In this document: positions 1 to 13,514 of the stretch, in pieces | Layout: the number at the start of each line of letters is the position of its first letter | Position numbering within the stretch: position 1 is the first letter of the stretch | NCBI GenBank assembly: GCA_022829145.1 | Contig: CM040746.1 | Coordinates: 12,770,184-12,834,183, forward strand | Source of the DNA: Albula goreensis | Taxonomy: Eukaryota > Chordata > Actinopteri > Albuliformes > Albulidae | Direction: 5' to 3' | Length of the DNA stretch: 64,000 nucleotides | The notes under the pieces: generated by a model | What the model was told of the DNA's origin: nothing | What the model saw: the letters and a program-made list of their open reading frames with translations, nothing else | Database searches by the model: none | Made by a program: the position numbers and the translations under genes

Positions 1-425
1 CCTCTCTCTCCTCGGATCGAAATTGGGGAAAATTTACTCTTTGACATCCAAGTGATCCCCAGTCCTGTTTACAGGTATATAGTCAGCGGCGATATTTCAA
101 CAGGACCTTCACAGTCTGTTACAGTGGACACAAAGGCTTCACTATTCTCCTGCAGTAGAATATTGACAGAGCTCACCAGTCACAACCTTTAAAGATTAAC
201 CTGTGAACAGTCGTACGTTCTAAACACTGATATGGGCACATAAAGGCCCTTGTGTACGTTTGTGGGCTTCACAGCATGTTATATGCATGCAAAAAAAAAA
301 ACACTCACAAACACATCCGACATTATCAGTCGAAATGTGAACAGGCAACAGTTTTCCTCTTTACAGGGCACCATTTTGGGAAGGGGGTGGGAAGTAAAAA
401 GAAAAGGAATGAGAGAAAGGGGGAT
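1..425. other. No gene seen
   Basis: Sequence following the donor at 425, presumably intron. It has an A-run near 290; otherwise nothing recognisable. Confidence 0.5.
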
Positions 426-617
426 TTACCTATTCGTCCTGAGGAGGGCCGTCCTGTTGAGCAGGGGGTTTGGCGGCGGTGGGGCCGAGCGCAGAGGGAC
501 GAAGGCCGGGCTGGAGAAGGTGGCGGCGTTGCCCTTGCCGCTCTGAAAAATGGCCCCTTTCTCTCCCAGGCTCCGAGAGGCACGTATGTCTTCCAGCGCT
601 TCGCTCATATCACTCAT
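426..617 (-). CDS. Candidate initiation exon of an unrecognised gene (partial)
   Basis: An open frame of 63 residues starting MSDMSEALEDIRASRSL, with an in-frame stop shortly upstream, ending CGAATAG|GTAAAT (a good donor leaving two bases). The sequence is CpG-rich and codon-like, with APPPPNP near the end. Further exons would lie left of the window. A TCTAG acceptor behind a (TG)n tract occurs 28 nt before the ATG, and a CATTTTTCAG|AGCGGC acceptor occurs inside in the same frame, so the segment could also be an internal exon joined to the upstream MDAAE start. I do not recognise the product. Confidence 0.5.
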   Translation of the reverse strand: MSDMSEALEDIRASRSLGEKGAIFQSGKGNAATFSSPAFVPLRSAPPPPNPLLNRTALLRTNR

Positions 618-1856
618 GGAGGCCCGACTACATCCCAGGCATCATCTAGACCAGAGAGAACACACACACACACACAATGCTCGTTGGCTGCCGCTACGCT
701 GGAGAGCTCAGTGAGAGAGAGCGCAACGGGGCTCCGGTTGCCCACCCCCCCGTGCACGCTGGCTCATCCAGCTCACCCCGCAAGGCTGTCCTGTCCAAGG
801 AGAGAGAGGGGGGCAAAACGATCCCTCCTACCAAAACATGATCCACCACAATAAAGCTATTTTTAAAACGATGACTCGGGACACCGGGCCCTCCTCGTTG
901 GTGACAAGGCAGCAAATTAGACCGCCGCCGCTGCCGTCCCTGCATGCATTTCAGTTTTTTCCTTCCTTTTTCTTGCTTGTTTTTTTTTCGGTTGCCTTTT
1001 TTCCTTCAAGTACTACCTGGAAGTAGACCAGTGCGAGGCTTGCTTAACACAAAAAAATGTTTTGTCGTTGTTGGTATGCAACTTAGTTCTGTTAATAATG
1101 AGCCCTGGAGGTCGGCCAGACTGTAAAGCGGCTGGCTCTTTGTCACGGACTCGGCGCTGGGCTTCCTGCGTGCACTTTAAACTCGGCAGAGTTCTGGAGA
1201 GGGAAAGGCATGGGCGCGAAGGCTACCCCCGACACGGCTCCGGCTCCACTGATCTGCTCTGGGCAGGGCGTCACACTGCACTGAGAACAGCTTTATAAGT
1301 GCTAATCAATCTGAGAGCTAATGTTTAACCATGGCTGGGGCACACAGTTATATTCTGACATTGCAGAGGACTACACTAAACAGTCATTTATTATTTTTTC
1401 CTAACTGCAGTATAGGAGACTGATTATCGTGTAACACAACACCCTTTCCTATATTAGTGGCTCACTGAACTTTTATTAAGTATTTTTTCTTGACAATATA
1501 CATGCATCATTTTGAAGAATGTTCTACCTTACATATTGCAATGTATACACCACTTCCTTTTACACAATAAATGTTTTTACTGTGTTGTATCTTTACACTG
1601 TTTACAACAATGCGAATTATTTTGTGTAAAACAGAGTAATAGACCTATTCCCACTACAAACTGAACTCAAAAAACAGTAAAAGATGCCAGTTAATACGTC
1701 TGCTTTGAAACTGCATATGCCAAATAATGTAATGGCTGTACAAAAAAACACAACACATTGCAGTTTCCAAGCAATCCTGGATCCACGGATCCACTTGTTT
1801 TTACAATCTTTGTAGACTGAAGCAACCCCTTCCATCTCTGGCCATTACTATGAAAA

Positions 1857-1858
<2 letters not shown>

Positions 1859-1940
<82 letters not shown>

Positions 1941-1941
1941 G
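1859..1941. repeat. (GT)n microsatellite
   Basis: About 40 GT units, interrupted once by GC near the right end. It lies in the 0.6-12.2 kb gene-poor stretch. Confidence 0.98.
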
Positions 1942-3724
1942 CAGCAATAATAAAGCCTACCAAAGATTGAGATTGAGATATATCTGTTGAGGGACATGAG
2001 TTGCCCAAAAATAGGCCCATGCATTCTTCTGGTGTCAGTCTAAGCAAACACTTTCACATTACATTAGTATTAGATGAGAGCCATGGTTTTTTCAGATCCA
2101 GCTGTGTCGCCTCTATCTGGGGACAACAGCTGACAGCAGAGAGAGATACCACAGTCCCTGAACTTAGAGCATAAAGCAGTGCATGCATCTGGATGGGGAA
2201 ATGCACTGATACTCACAGTCACTATGATAGAGTCTGCTTACTTCAGGTCTCTATGTACTATATTCACAGTAGCCATATATAACTGAAACCACCAAACGGC
2301 ACACAGGAGTCCTCAGTCTCCTTATATGCCAATATCTAATAATCAGCATTACAATACTGCTGGTACTCAATCAAACTTGTATTATAATATAGTAGATATA
2401 ATCACTTTAAGTACATTGGTATATATATATATATATCTAACAGGGCTTAAAAGTCATCTACATGCAAAATGCATTGACCAGTGTGGCTTTTTTGACACAG
2501 TTCTTTTTTTGGCAAGGTTGCAGTTTACACACTGCTGGCTCAGTGCTGCCATCAACCAGCCACGCATTAAACAGCTCCCCTGCTATTTTCGGACACATTT
2601 TTAATTGAAGTTAATGCGCGTCAAATACGATGTATGGGTGATGACATTCTTGGACGCCAAGCCCATGCCCTTGCATACGGACCCCATTCATTCTGTCGCA
2701 CATTCCACACATATGCACTAATGATGTATGGCCTTATGAGGTCGCCCCCAGCTCCCCGAGGTCATATTGCATTTTCATATTCTCAGCTGCCAGCCCTGCA
2801 GGCAATCCCCCCTTCTCACCCCTCCCTCCCCCAGCCCGTCCACGGTGGTGTGACCAGGTCGGAAGGGTCAGAGGCATCCGTGTGACGGATTGGGAAATGG
2901 GGAGGGGGGCCCCAACCCGGCCCCTGGTTCTCCCCTTGCCCGCACACTCGAGGTGCCCTGGGGAGTTCAGAAGAAGGCCATCCATATGAGCGGAGGTCCT
3001 TATCTCTCAGCCTCTGGTCCAGCCATTATTCAGACTTCAGCCATTATGTAACTACTCAGTACCATGTGTAGCCTTGTGTGCCCCATATTGGACAGTTTCA
3101 GTCTTTTGACTCTCTACAGGAAAGCACCATTTCACTTGGAAAAGTTTACAGTGAAGGTCAGGGTACAGCTGGTTATGTACTACAGAAAATCATGACACCC
3201 ACGCCAAGAAACACAAGATTGTACTTTTGCTTTCTACTTTTACTTGGACTTCAGCAAAGACATAAAAATATTTCTATGACAGTGTTTTTCAGACCAATAG
3301 AAGTGAATGTATTTGCATCCCATTAACATAACACTGGTGTATTATTAATCATTATTAGTATTCTCACCCAAAAGCTTGATGAAGCATTTACAGCAGATAA
3401 TGGATACACTAAATGCTATGACAATTTAATAACTAACCCAGTCTGCCAATACTATAACAAATCACCGGGTTTTTTTTTTAATTTAACCTCAGCTTTTCCA
3501 CTTTCTTTCACTACCCGGAACACAGGCAAAGAAGTAGATTGACCATATATCCTGGCTTCGGGAGGCATGACTCTCTGATTCACACATTTTCCACACTGCA
3601 GACGTACCAATGCAGAGGAAGATGAAGTAAGCATGTACTCAGTTAATGCATCTGCGGGCACCTGGTTTGACCAGGAGTGAACAACAGAGAGCAATAAGAC
3701 CAACAGACTTAACTAGCCCAGTGA

Positions 3725-3850
3725 GGCTGGGCCAGATGTTTTCTCACTAATTTGACCTAAAGCTGGTCATAGCTGGTAACAGCTCGGCTGGGATTCAAAC
3801 CCCCAGTGGCAGGGCTCATGTCTGCTGCCCAAGCCAGCATCTTGCTGTCA
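3725..3850 (-). mobile_element. tRNA-derived SINE fragment
   Basis: Read on the minus strand, the segment contains a pol III B box (GGGTTTGAATCCC) preceded by tRNA-like sequence (GCTGGCTTGGGCAGCAGA) and followed by an unrelated body. It is not a foldable intact tRNA. It is short and eroded. Confidence 0.5.
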
Positions 3851-6800
3851 TCCTGTTACAATTATACTGTTACAATCCCTGTCTGTGAGTGCTAATTTGT
3901 GATCACTGTTATTCATTCCTGGTAAGTTTATTTTCCTTATTTGGCATATACCTTTATGATTTTTGACACTGCTCCCTTTGACACAATAATTTACCGATCT
4001 GACTGACTTCCAACTCATGCACCAACTATTTGACCTATCACAAACATGCAGAACCTTTTTAATTGTCATTTCTTTACTTCAACATGAGTGCTTCACCTAC
4101 TGCTTCCACTATTTTGTCTACCCCTGTATACACCAAATTCTAAAGATGCCAGGCTAACACAGTTATGTTTAGTTTCCCTGGGCTTTTTGATCAGAGAAGA
4201 AACCCCATTAAGAGGCAGAATTCTGTTAGAGGCAAGTACACTTTAAACGAGAAACAAGAATGCTGATCGAAGAGACCCCGAATGTAATTCATCTATGCTG
4301 AGTCATTCACCAAAGCGTCAATGTGAGTATGATAAATGATATGCATTATCACCACGGTGACTGATTTCCATAAGTAATATTGGACAGGATGTCCAGGGCT
4401 ACACATCTGAGCAGCTCAGTACTTATAAAAACCATAGAATCAGTTATTAGCATGTCTTGTGGAGGCATAATTGTTAATTACAAACTGTATTCATTATGCA
4501 ATATTTCATCAGACATTTTGAGCATGCTTTGTAAAATATCCTTCCCGGCTCAGCCACTGATCCATAGTAGCTCCATAACTTGAGCTGCCATTGTATTAAC
4601 TTTGTAAAATTGTGTTTCTCCTGTCCAACCAAATATACCTGTACATTCAAAGAGACTAGGAAGAACAAACGCTGGAACATTTTTTTCAAAATGTCTGTAA
4701 AATACTGCATTGCTTTTTGAGTTCTCTTTTGTGTAAATCCAACTCAATCCGGTTGGGTAGAAAGAAATCTTGCCTGAGCTATTGTGTGCATGAATGCACC
4801 GCTGAAACACCTCATGCTGCTAGAATAACAATAGACGCAACCTTGTGACAAAACTGCTTTATGTAACTTCGTAGTTACGCTGAAACTCAGCTAATGAAAC
4901 TCAGCTAACGGCACAACCAAAAATCAAAAGGAATTAATGACTTTGTCCAGTTGCTACAAACCAGAATATTGAACACGACATTTGCATCAATACAACCTGA
5001 TCCTAAATATCAAGTGTTGATGATATAGCTGCTGTTGGCTGAATTCAGGTTAAAAAAAAAACTACAAATCCAAACCAAACTAACTATTTAGACACTCATG
5101 AGACACTAAGAAAGGAGTTGTAGAATTCAATGGATTCCCAGTAGCCTACAGCCTACACCATTTCATTCATAAGCAAAATTGCCTTTTCTCTTCTGCGAGA
5201 ACTATGTTTTTCATCTATTGTAAAATCAATGCATTTCTGAAGTATTCTGATCCTTTTGATGGAAGATCAAAATATTAATTAGGCTCAGGGGTTGGTTTGT
5301 TGTATGGGCATTAACCACCAGGGCAAATAAATAGGGCCAATGTGATGTGTTTTTCACAGAGTTCTTTTGAATACAGCACAGCAGAGGAATTAAGGCAGGG
5401 ATGTGTTATTCTCAGTAACCTCCTGCAGCAACTCTCTTCTCGATAAATTTTTAATGCGAAACGAGGAGATACTCCTTATGGGATGGCGAAGTGAAAGAAA
5501 GAGAATATCTTCATCTATAAAACAGAGAAAGCACATTGTGAGATTGAGGCTGAATAAAATCTTAGTTGAGATATCTTTTGGAATATTTACTGGGTAATCA
5601 CAACAGTGTGTATTGAGCCCAATACTGTACATATAACATCCTTAGCCAAACCAAAATTTAGAGGAATATTTACTTAAATCAGTTCCACCAGTGACTAATA
5701 TGCTCATAATTTCTCAATTGCCACTAAATTTTAACAGTGTTTCTGTGATAGGTGCACAGACAGGAAAAAATATACATCTACATGGGGATTTGTGGACTGC
5801 TTTTAGTCTCTTATTTATTAAAAAAATAATGTATGGTGACATTAGCTACTGATTGATAGCTTTTGCTGGATAATGGCTAACAAGTCAGCTAGCTAGCAGC
5901 TTATTCAGTATAGCTTTGACAAGTTACCAGACATACAAAGTTAGTCCTGAAACTGCTCCAAAAGTAAAAACCAAGCAGCAGTTTTAAAGGGAAAATGCTT
6001 AAGCATTGACACACACCATACATACATATTTGAAGGTTTGCAAAATTCATTCAAGGGACCTGAGGGTGAATGATGCTGATGGCCAAAAGCATAGAGAGAC
6101 CATTGATGTCAGGACTAGTTCCTTCTGGCACAAGGAGGTTGTGTTGGGCTAAATGCAGCATTTTAATGAATGTATTAGCCTCCTTTGCTTTTTGTTGAGC
6201 TCATTTGTCAACACCTGAAATGATCAGCAGGCAAACAAACTCAAGCTGAAATGTTATGGATGAGGTCATTCTCCAGAATTAGTTAAGATCTAAAAAAAGA
6301 AAATATACTTAGACACACAAAGCAGTGGGGAGATTGAGGGATTTGACCTAATCATCCAGCCTTGGGTTTCTGTGGATTCCTACACTGATTACACGGTAAA
6401 TAAGCTCCCATAATTCCTAGGCCATGATGGACAGTGCCATCTGAATTCGCAAACTGAAGAGTGCAGAGTTTCATGGAATCATTCTATCATTCTGTTAGGG
6501 TCATGCCCTATCTGAGAAACACCTTAGAAACTTCCAAAACTACATACCCTAGATACACTGTGTACAGAGAGGTGAACTGTACACAGAGGTCCATCTGTAA
6601 ATTCAAATTAGATGTAAATGATACAAGCAGACTAAACATACTTATATACAACAAACAAAATGCTGCTTAAATGGTTAGACAATGTTTAACATTTTGGTAG
6701 ATTTTCTGGTGGTCTGCTCTTCAGATATACATTTTAACAAACCACAAGGGTTATTTAAACAAAGGTGACAAATGTGGTCACATTGGTATTATGCTGCAAA

Positions 6801-7207
6801 GTTAACATACTGAGAAAATTCAGCCACTGAGAATTTCAGCACCCTAACCAATTGTGCATATGCATTTTAACTGATCTACTGAACCCTTTATAACCCTTCA
6901 TCTAGAAATAACAAAAGAAAGACTGTTGACTTCTGTGATCCACAGTTTCTGACGTACATGAATAATAACTTAAACCAAATGAGGAAGAAAAATGTGAAAA
7001 ACCTATGTAGACTTTGCTGTAGAACACTAATCCGGCTGCTAAAATGATAATCCACGTAGAATTTACCAGAATAGCAGCCACTCTATAGCACCATTTTCCC
7101 TGAAAAGTACAATTAATACTGACTGACACCTTCAGTAGGCAAGAGCCAGAGGATTTAAAAAAATGAAGTATGACTAAAACAGGATGTATAGTAGTATTTG
7201 CCTAGCA

Positions 7208-7385
7208 CATACTAGGACAATAACAACAACAAAAACAACATAAGAATAATACCACTAATAATAATACTAGTACTGCACCAAATACTACCAATAGTAATAC
7301 CAACACTACTACTTCTACTCTATTAATAAGATAGTAGAAGAGGAGGAGGAATAATGATAATGATAATAATAACAATAATATTACA
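7208..7385. repeat. Degenerate (AAC/AAT)n trinucleotide tract
   Basis: Imperfect runs of AAC, AAT, ACT and GAT triplets over about 170 bp, without one dominant pure block. This is an old, mutated microsatellite. Confidence 0.8.
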
Positions 7386-10300
7386 CTGTGGTCACATAAA
7401 TGATCAACAGGGTCTTGAGTAATTCCTTGCCTTGTTCACCGATGTGCTTTCTGCTAACTGTCCACCAGGTGTTGCTGTTAAGGAGGCAACTAAATTTCAA
7501 CACCCAGCTCTGCACTCTCATTTCCCTCTGATTAGCCTGTACAGTATAGAGGTACATACCCATAAATGGCCACTGAGAGTCTTCACTCAAATGGCCACGG
7601 AGAGTCATCACACATGCCTTCAAGCTTATGACTATGAGCAGCTGGCATGAGGTATCAAAGAGACAGGGAGTGCCAGAGCATTTCACCACAGGGCATCCAG
7701 GATCTCCTGAACTTCAAGATTAGAGTGGCAGAGGTGTTTGTGTGCATGCAAGCCTCAAGCACCTGAAACACCCGGGACAGCAAGGCATTCTAAAAGTGCA
7801 ACACCCTCCTAGATGAGCCTGCCCTAAAGTAAATGGAAAGATGGCCCATCCCAGAGGGCAGACAGATGCTTTGGTCCACATTATGATGCAAATTATGATG
7901 CAAAAAAGAAGATGGCCAGATGACTACCATTTTATTGCAAAAAAAAAAACCATGTGGATCATGACAAGAGCAAAAAGCACAACTGCTCTCTTACCCAGCT
8001 ACATTGATGAATAGCTGCCCACAGAAAATGAATCTGAAATGACAACTGAAATGTTTTATACAGCTGAATTTCAATTCCCATAGCTTTCATCATATCGATA
8101 TAGCTATATATAAAAATAAAATTCAATGTTCACTTTTTCCATGTTGCAAGTTCCACACATGCAAAAGCAAAAAACTTTTCACAACTTTTCATTTGCCTAT
8201 GAAGTGTACCCCTTGTGAATCCAAAAGCAAACAGTAATTAGATAAACCAAAACCAAGGTTTGCACTGTCATTTTCTCATCCTGCCTGTCACTACGCAAAA
8301 TAAATAGCAACTCTCACTTGCCACTCAGCTCACATCTCATTGTTTTTATGTCAACATGTGTGATGTGCCATTTTGCCCAGTGAGCATTTTGTAAGGGAAT
8401 GGTATGGGGATCTGAGGCCAAGCAAGTTTGAAATATTGCATCTACAGGCTCAATTTACTAATCATGTCCCTGTGTCTAGATCAAACTAAGGCTGCAAACT
8501 AAGGGTGTAATCAGACTGTCTGTAAGAATACCAGACTGCTGTTGTCTGCCTCTTCAGCGAAGTCAAACAAAAAACAGGAATGTGAAGGAACAACTTCTCA
8601 TTCATCATCACATGTAATATAACACCTGTTCGTGTTTACTAAACTGATGCTCCTGAGTTTAGTGTGCATGAAATGTGCTTAAACCTAGGGCTGCCTAATT
8701 TAGTGGATTACCCTCGCTGGACGTGTACATATAAAAACATGTTATTATACTATCTGAACATGCAATCAGCCTTGAAAAATCACACTAGGGGGTTCATGTG
8801 TATGTATTTAACCACTTTTTTCTCCCATTTCAGTATTCTTACTTCAGAACTCAAAAAAATATATAGGTGTTAAAGGCAACCCATACAATTCTGAGTCCCC
8901 TGCTTCAGGTACATATCATATGTGCTAAAGGGGAAGGCACGTGTTGGGAGTCATGCATGATTCTGTTCCCTGTAAATGTCTCCCAATCTAAATGTAGGGA
9001 CTCTGGACTCTGAAAATTGCATATGTTTCGCATTATGTTGTAATTATGCCTAAGACAGAAGACAGACATACAACAGAAAGCTGGTACAATTACAGATTCA
9101 GGGCTTGGCCCAGGGGCCTAAATCACTGTACCCAGGCAGTCTGTAATGTACTGTACGCTTAAAATGCAATTATGGAGCGAGCACTCACTCTGAGAGTCTA
9201 ATACAGCAGATCCAAAACAGGCAAAGAAAGGAGCATGCAAAAACCTGTATGTCTATAATGCCTACCACAGACCCAGTCACATGGCCCCCCTCACACTGTG
9301 GCAAATAAATGTTCAATTCATTTTCAATTAAAAAATGCTTTCCTGTGCTTCGAAAAGCTGGTCATAATTTTTTGGACAAACATTTCCAGCACAACAGAAA
9401 AAATGTGGAGACTTGTAGTCTCCCTACCTGTAGTCACCCTTACTATACATATTTACTCATCTATGACATACTGTATGTATATATGTTGCATTTCAATATA
9501 TATGTGTAAGATTGGATACACACACACAAGCACACACACAGCTGGTATTTAATGAAGAATGAGTATATTCTGAAATTTGAACTCTGCCACTTGGCACCAC
9601 CCATCTTCATTGGGTTCTCCTCTGTAAGGAAAGGGTAATCAACAAAATTATCATTGTCATGGCTGAAAGGGCAAAGCTATGTTATGTCTGAGTTATGTCT
9701 GGTCAAGATATATAAATTTTTTTTTTTTTTTTTAACAAATTCTGGAAATACTAAAAAAACACTGTTCCTAACACATTTCCATCATTTGAAAGAGCTGACA
9801 AACCAATCTTTAATCTTTAACCATGGTGGTCCATAAACAATTGTAGCTGACTTGAAAAATGGTACCAAATACTTCTGTAGGAATGACCACCGTTGTCCAC
9901 ACCAACAGCAATGATTTTCACCTTGGGCACCGATCTGCTCTACTCAGTTAACATAATTAAATGGAGATAACATTAATCTAAATAAACAGCCTTCCACCAG
10001 TGTGGCAGAAACAAAATCTAACAACAGAAAGATCTGTAAAACAATGTTTAGGATTTCACACCATAATTTTGTATATTATATTATTTGTATATTATGTCAT
10101 TTTTTGCAGCCATATGTTCAGCCAACTCATATGACATAATATTTGAAATTGGGGAGAAAATAAACAACTGTACTAAAAAAAGGTTTAACAGAAGCGTAAA
10201 AAGCTACCTTACCAATTCATATTTCATCCCTTAGAAATTTCTATGGCCAGAGGTTCACACTGGCGAGACAACAATTGGCTCAGTCTCTTGTGGGAATGAC

Positions 10301-12170
10301 AGGCAAACTGGTTATTTCTGTTGGTATCATTGCTCTCTAGTGGCCACTTCTGGTCATACCTGATGCCTGCAGATGCATGACATCATGCAAATCAGAGGAG
10401 TCAAGATTATATCCAAATTCATACTATTACTCAAAATAATACATCCAAACACATGCTAGCAATACAAAAGGCCTACAATCTCTTGTCCAAGTCTATGGAC
10501 CATTAGCCAGCTATAGGTATCTGTAGCTGAGAGGATGCACATGTCATTACCCAAGCAGGGAAAGGATGAGTTTAAGTTAGCCACTGTTTCTCAGCTTGGA
10601 TCTATGACACAGCATTTGTCCAAAGGCTAACACCAATACCAGACTCAGCTCTGTAACAGTGCTGTGTAGCCTGTCATATTTAACATAGTCACTGCCTTGT
10701 AAAGTAAAGTGCTGAAGAAGGGCCCACAAGGTTCAGCTCAAGCCCATTTAGAGAAGCTGTGATAGGAAAAACAGTGCCCGAAAGCATACAATTTCTGATT
10801 CCTAATTAAGGAGTTTGAAAGGGGTATTAAATGTAAAGCAATACAGTGATTTATGCCAGTAAATCCAATGTCTCTGCTTAGGAGATTTTAGTGTGGCTTG
10901 CTAGCCCTTACTTGTTCATTGCTACACAATCAACTACTGCTTTTTTTCATAGACAGGTAACTGAAACGCAAGTGATCTGACTTGCTCCCTCTCAAGCTTT
11001 TCTATCTTTATTATAGGACTAATCCAGCGAACTACCATTCAACATCTAAATATAACTTTTACAGCCTGCAATTTCTAACCTGACCTGGATTTGAAGTCAA
11101 ATTCAAGCAAATAAAACATTATAACTTCTGGTACTGCACAGACTTGTTTAGTAAATCATTTCATGCGATGGTTTTCACAGAATGTTTCAGTATGTTGCGA
11201 CTGAGTCTGTATTTTAACCATTTTAACTATGACATTACGTTGTATATGATCAATTTTAAATTGACCGGCCAGCTGTTATGATCTTTCCGCTTCGGTAGTC
11301 TGAGCAAAATGAAACAAACGTTAGCTTAGCTATTCAGTTGCAGTGCATGACAGACTTTGACAAATTTAGTGGTGTAAGAGTTTGTGATATACATTAGTTA
11401 ACACGTTTGGTGTTTTTTTTTTTTTTTTTTACAACGAGAAAAAGAAACCAGTCAGCAGAGATTTTAATCATATATAATAATATCACCCACCACCATCAAA
11501 AATTAATCCATAACACGGTGCATAAGGCATGAAGATTTTTGATACCGAAGAGTGCAGACGTCCATCAAAACACTGTTCAAAGATTATCAAGCAGACTAAT
11601 ACAAAATGCTTTTGAAAACAGAACGATATTGGTTGACACGGAAAATTCCAGGTAAGCTCTTCTGTCCACGATGCAGTAAGGGAAAAATAATGGTCATGGA
11701 CGTGTGAACTGTCGCAGTATAAACGTACATAACTTCTAAAGATCTTCAAAAGTATTTTAAACGGATAAACTGGACATCTTCAGACGTGCAAGTATCAAGA
11801 CAATATTAGGCTATTAGACAACGCATTGCAAATGATACGCTATAATGTCAGAGCAATGCTTATATTGAACATGTAGGCTAACTGTCCAAACATTTGTCCA
11901 ATAGTCTTTTAAATCACGTCCCATTGTATAGTTTATTGATGGATTGTGCATTAACGTAACGTGCGTAACGAACTTCAAAATGAAACGGGTTTCTTGATAA
12001 ATTTCATTCGAAGCAGTTTTAAACTGAAGCAAGTCAAGCTAATTTTAATTCTGAATAAAATTTTCACAATGCCAGCAGTTTTTAAAATGGACATATTGTA
12101 CAGTATCACTTTGAGTATTCTATAGGACATAAATCTTCATCCCTACTGTTCTGTGGATTGAAGTACTCAC

Positions 12171-12185
12171 CTCTGCAGCGTCCAT
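12171..12185 (-). CDS. Candidate first coding exon of downstream gene (MDAAE)
   Basis: ATG GAC GCT GCA GAG followed by a consensus donor GTGAGTA. The start context is strong (G at -3 and +4). A CpG-containing upstream stretch holds a CRE-type TTACGTCA about 75 bp away. It starts only 1.26 kb past the cobll1 stop. Mammalian gene order suggests grb14, but five residues cannot identify a gene. It could instead be 5'UTR with a short upstream frame. Confidence 0.45.
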
Positions 12186-12257
12186 GCCTGTCCTGCCGAT
12201 ACCCGACTGTCTATTCCAAACGCCCCCTACAAACAGGTGCTCCTGGTTCCTCATTCA

Positions 12258-12265
12258 TTACGTCA
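12258..12265. promoter_or_regulatory. CRE-type element upstream of the 12.2-kb first exon
   Basis: TTACGTCA (TGACGTAA on the minus strand), a good match to CREB/ATF binding sites, about 75 bp upstream of the MDAAE start codon. The surrounding 12,200-12,330 has several CpGs and GC-rich runs (CGCCCCC), unlike the AT-rich flanks. This is consistent with a promoter; no TATA box is evident. Confidence 0.4.
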
Positions 12266-13442
12266 CGCGGAACCATCCCGCTGCCTTTTCATTTGATTTA
12301 GAAGGAGGGGGAGTTCGCGCTTTACACAATTTATTGCGCATTTTCTAGGATGATATAAGCGATTTTTAGTCTGCTATTTCAGATAAACACGCATTTAGCA
12401 TACTCTCCTCTTAAATATCCAGCCAATACCCCGCAAGTTAATGAAATAACAACTAAACAGATAAATATTTATTTAAAGACGGATGAACTTGAATGAATTA
12501 AACATCACTCAAGTGTTGAGGGTAGTTTTTTTTCTGCTTTGCTTACAAGTTTGGATGCACTAGCATCTGTAAACTGCACAATATATTTTAAACAACCAAA
12601 TACCGGCAACTGCATGGTAAAAATGGTTAAAAGTACAGTCTATTCAGTATTCGGGCTTCCCCTTTTTCATGGAGAGTACTCTAGTTCTTCGTTGACTACT
12701 GTTCAGTCAAATGGAAGTGTGATCTCGACAGCCTAAGTGATACAAAATAAATCATTTTCCATTTTCATTTCCTAAAAGAACCAATGAACCAAAATCACAC
12801 AATGAACATAATGAGTCAAACGGAGAATTTTAATATGCATGTACAGTAGACTAAAACAGCTTCCATTCTTTAAAGTGTTCTCTGCAGACCTCTTGACAGA
12901 TATAGAGCAACACTGCGTGAACAGTACATGTACCAGTGTGGGTGTCTAATCACAAATTTGCTTTGTTGAAATATAAAACAAAAAATCAAATTGAGAAATG
13001 GAAGAACATATTTTAAGTACCATATCTTCAAGTCAGTCCGAATAGACTTCTTCATATTCTAAATATATATTTTTTTCTGGATGAAAATTACAACTTAATT
13101 TTAATACTAATAATTTAATGATACCAGAAAATACATTAAAGCAACTTAAGACAGACCATTTAAATCTGAACATATACAGAATTCATATAACCATTATAAA
13201 ACCAGCAACCCCAAAAAGGTCCGATATTAATAAACCAACTGAAATATATTATGATACATAATTAGTCTCAAAATATTAATTCATAATTACTTGGAAACTA
13301 AGTAATCTCAAAATGTGGCCATTAAACTTTATATATAACTCTTTCATGAGTCAAACAAGTCACTTCCTGTGTGCTGAACCTGATGAACTCCCTTGTTTTG
13401 AGGGTTGGTCTCAGGTCATGTGACAGGGGACAATAAATATCT
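12266..13442. other. cobll1 3' flank and upstream region of next gene
   Basis: AT-rich sequence that must contain the cobll1 3'UTR and the upstream region of the 12.2-kb start. A minus-strand AATAAA overlaps the cobll1 stop. I could not place the cleavage site. Confidence 0.6.
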
Positions 13443-13514
13443 TTATTCCACTTGCGCTGATTGCATCTCAGATGGCCCTCCATTAAGAGACAATGGAGGA
13501 AAAGCCTCAGGCAC
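13443..13514 (-). CDS. cobll1: cobll1 terminal coding exon 13
   Basis: The last 23 residues, [20 protein letters not shown] then QVE, and a TAA stop at 13,443-13,445. The acceptor TTTTTTTCCCGTCTAG|GTGCCT is strong and in phase 0. PLSLNGGPS parallels human NTISVNGRSR in the last COBLL1 exon, which likewise begins with Val in phase 0. The stop codon sits inside an AATAAA; the real 3' end is not determined. Confidence 0.75.
   Translation of the reverse strand: MPEAFPPLSLNGGPSEMQSAQVE

Larger units (their letters stand above)
618..12170. other. Gene-poor stretch between the two candidate first exons
   Basis: Probably intronic if both first exons belong to one gene. 620-1,300 is CpG-richer than the rest and may be a promoter region. 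The remainder is AT-rich and holds the GT array at 1.86 kb, the SINE remnant at 3.7 kb and the trinucleotide tract at 7.2 kb, plus poly-T runs near 9.72 and 11.41 kb. No other supported gene. Confidence 0.6.

Noticed and set aside
252-854. 200-codon plus-strand open frame
   Set aside because: It lies antisense to the CpG-rich candidate first exon at 426-617 and is its shadow; it begins in an A-run and includes a CA tract.
1691-2047. Minus-strand open frame with (TH)n
   Set aside because: A microsatellite artefact of the GT array at 1.86 kb.
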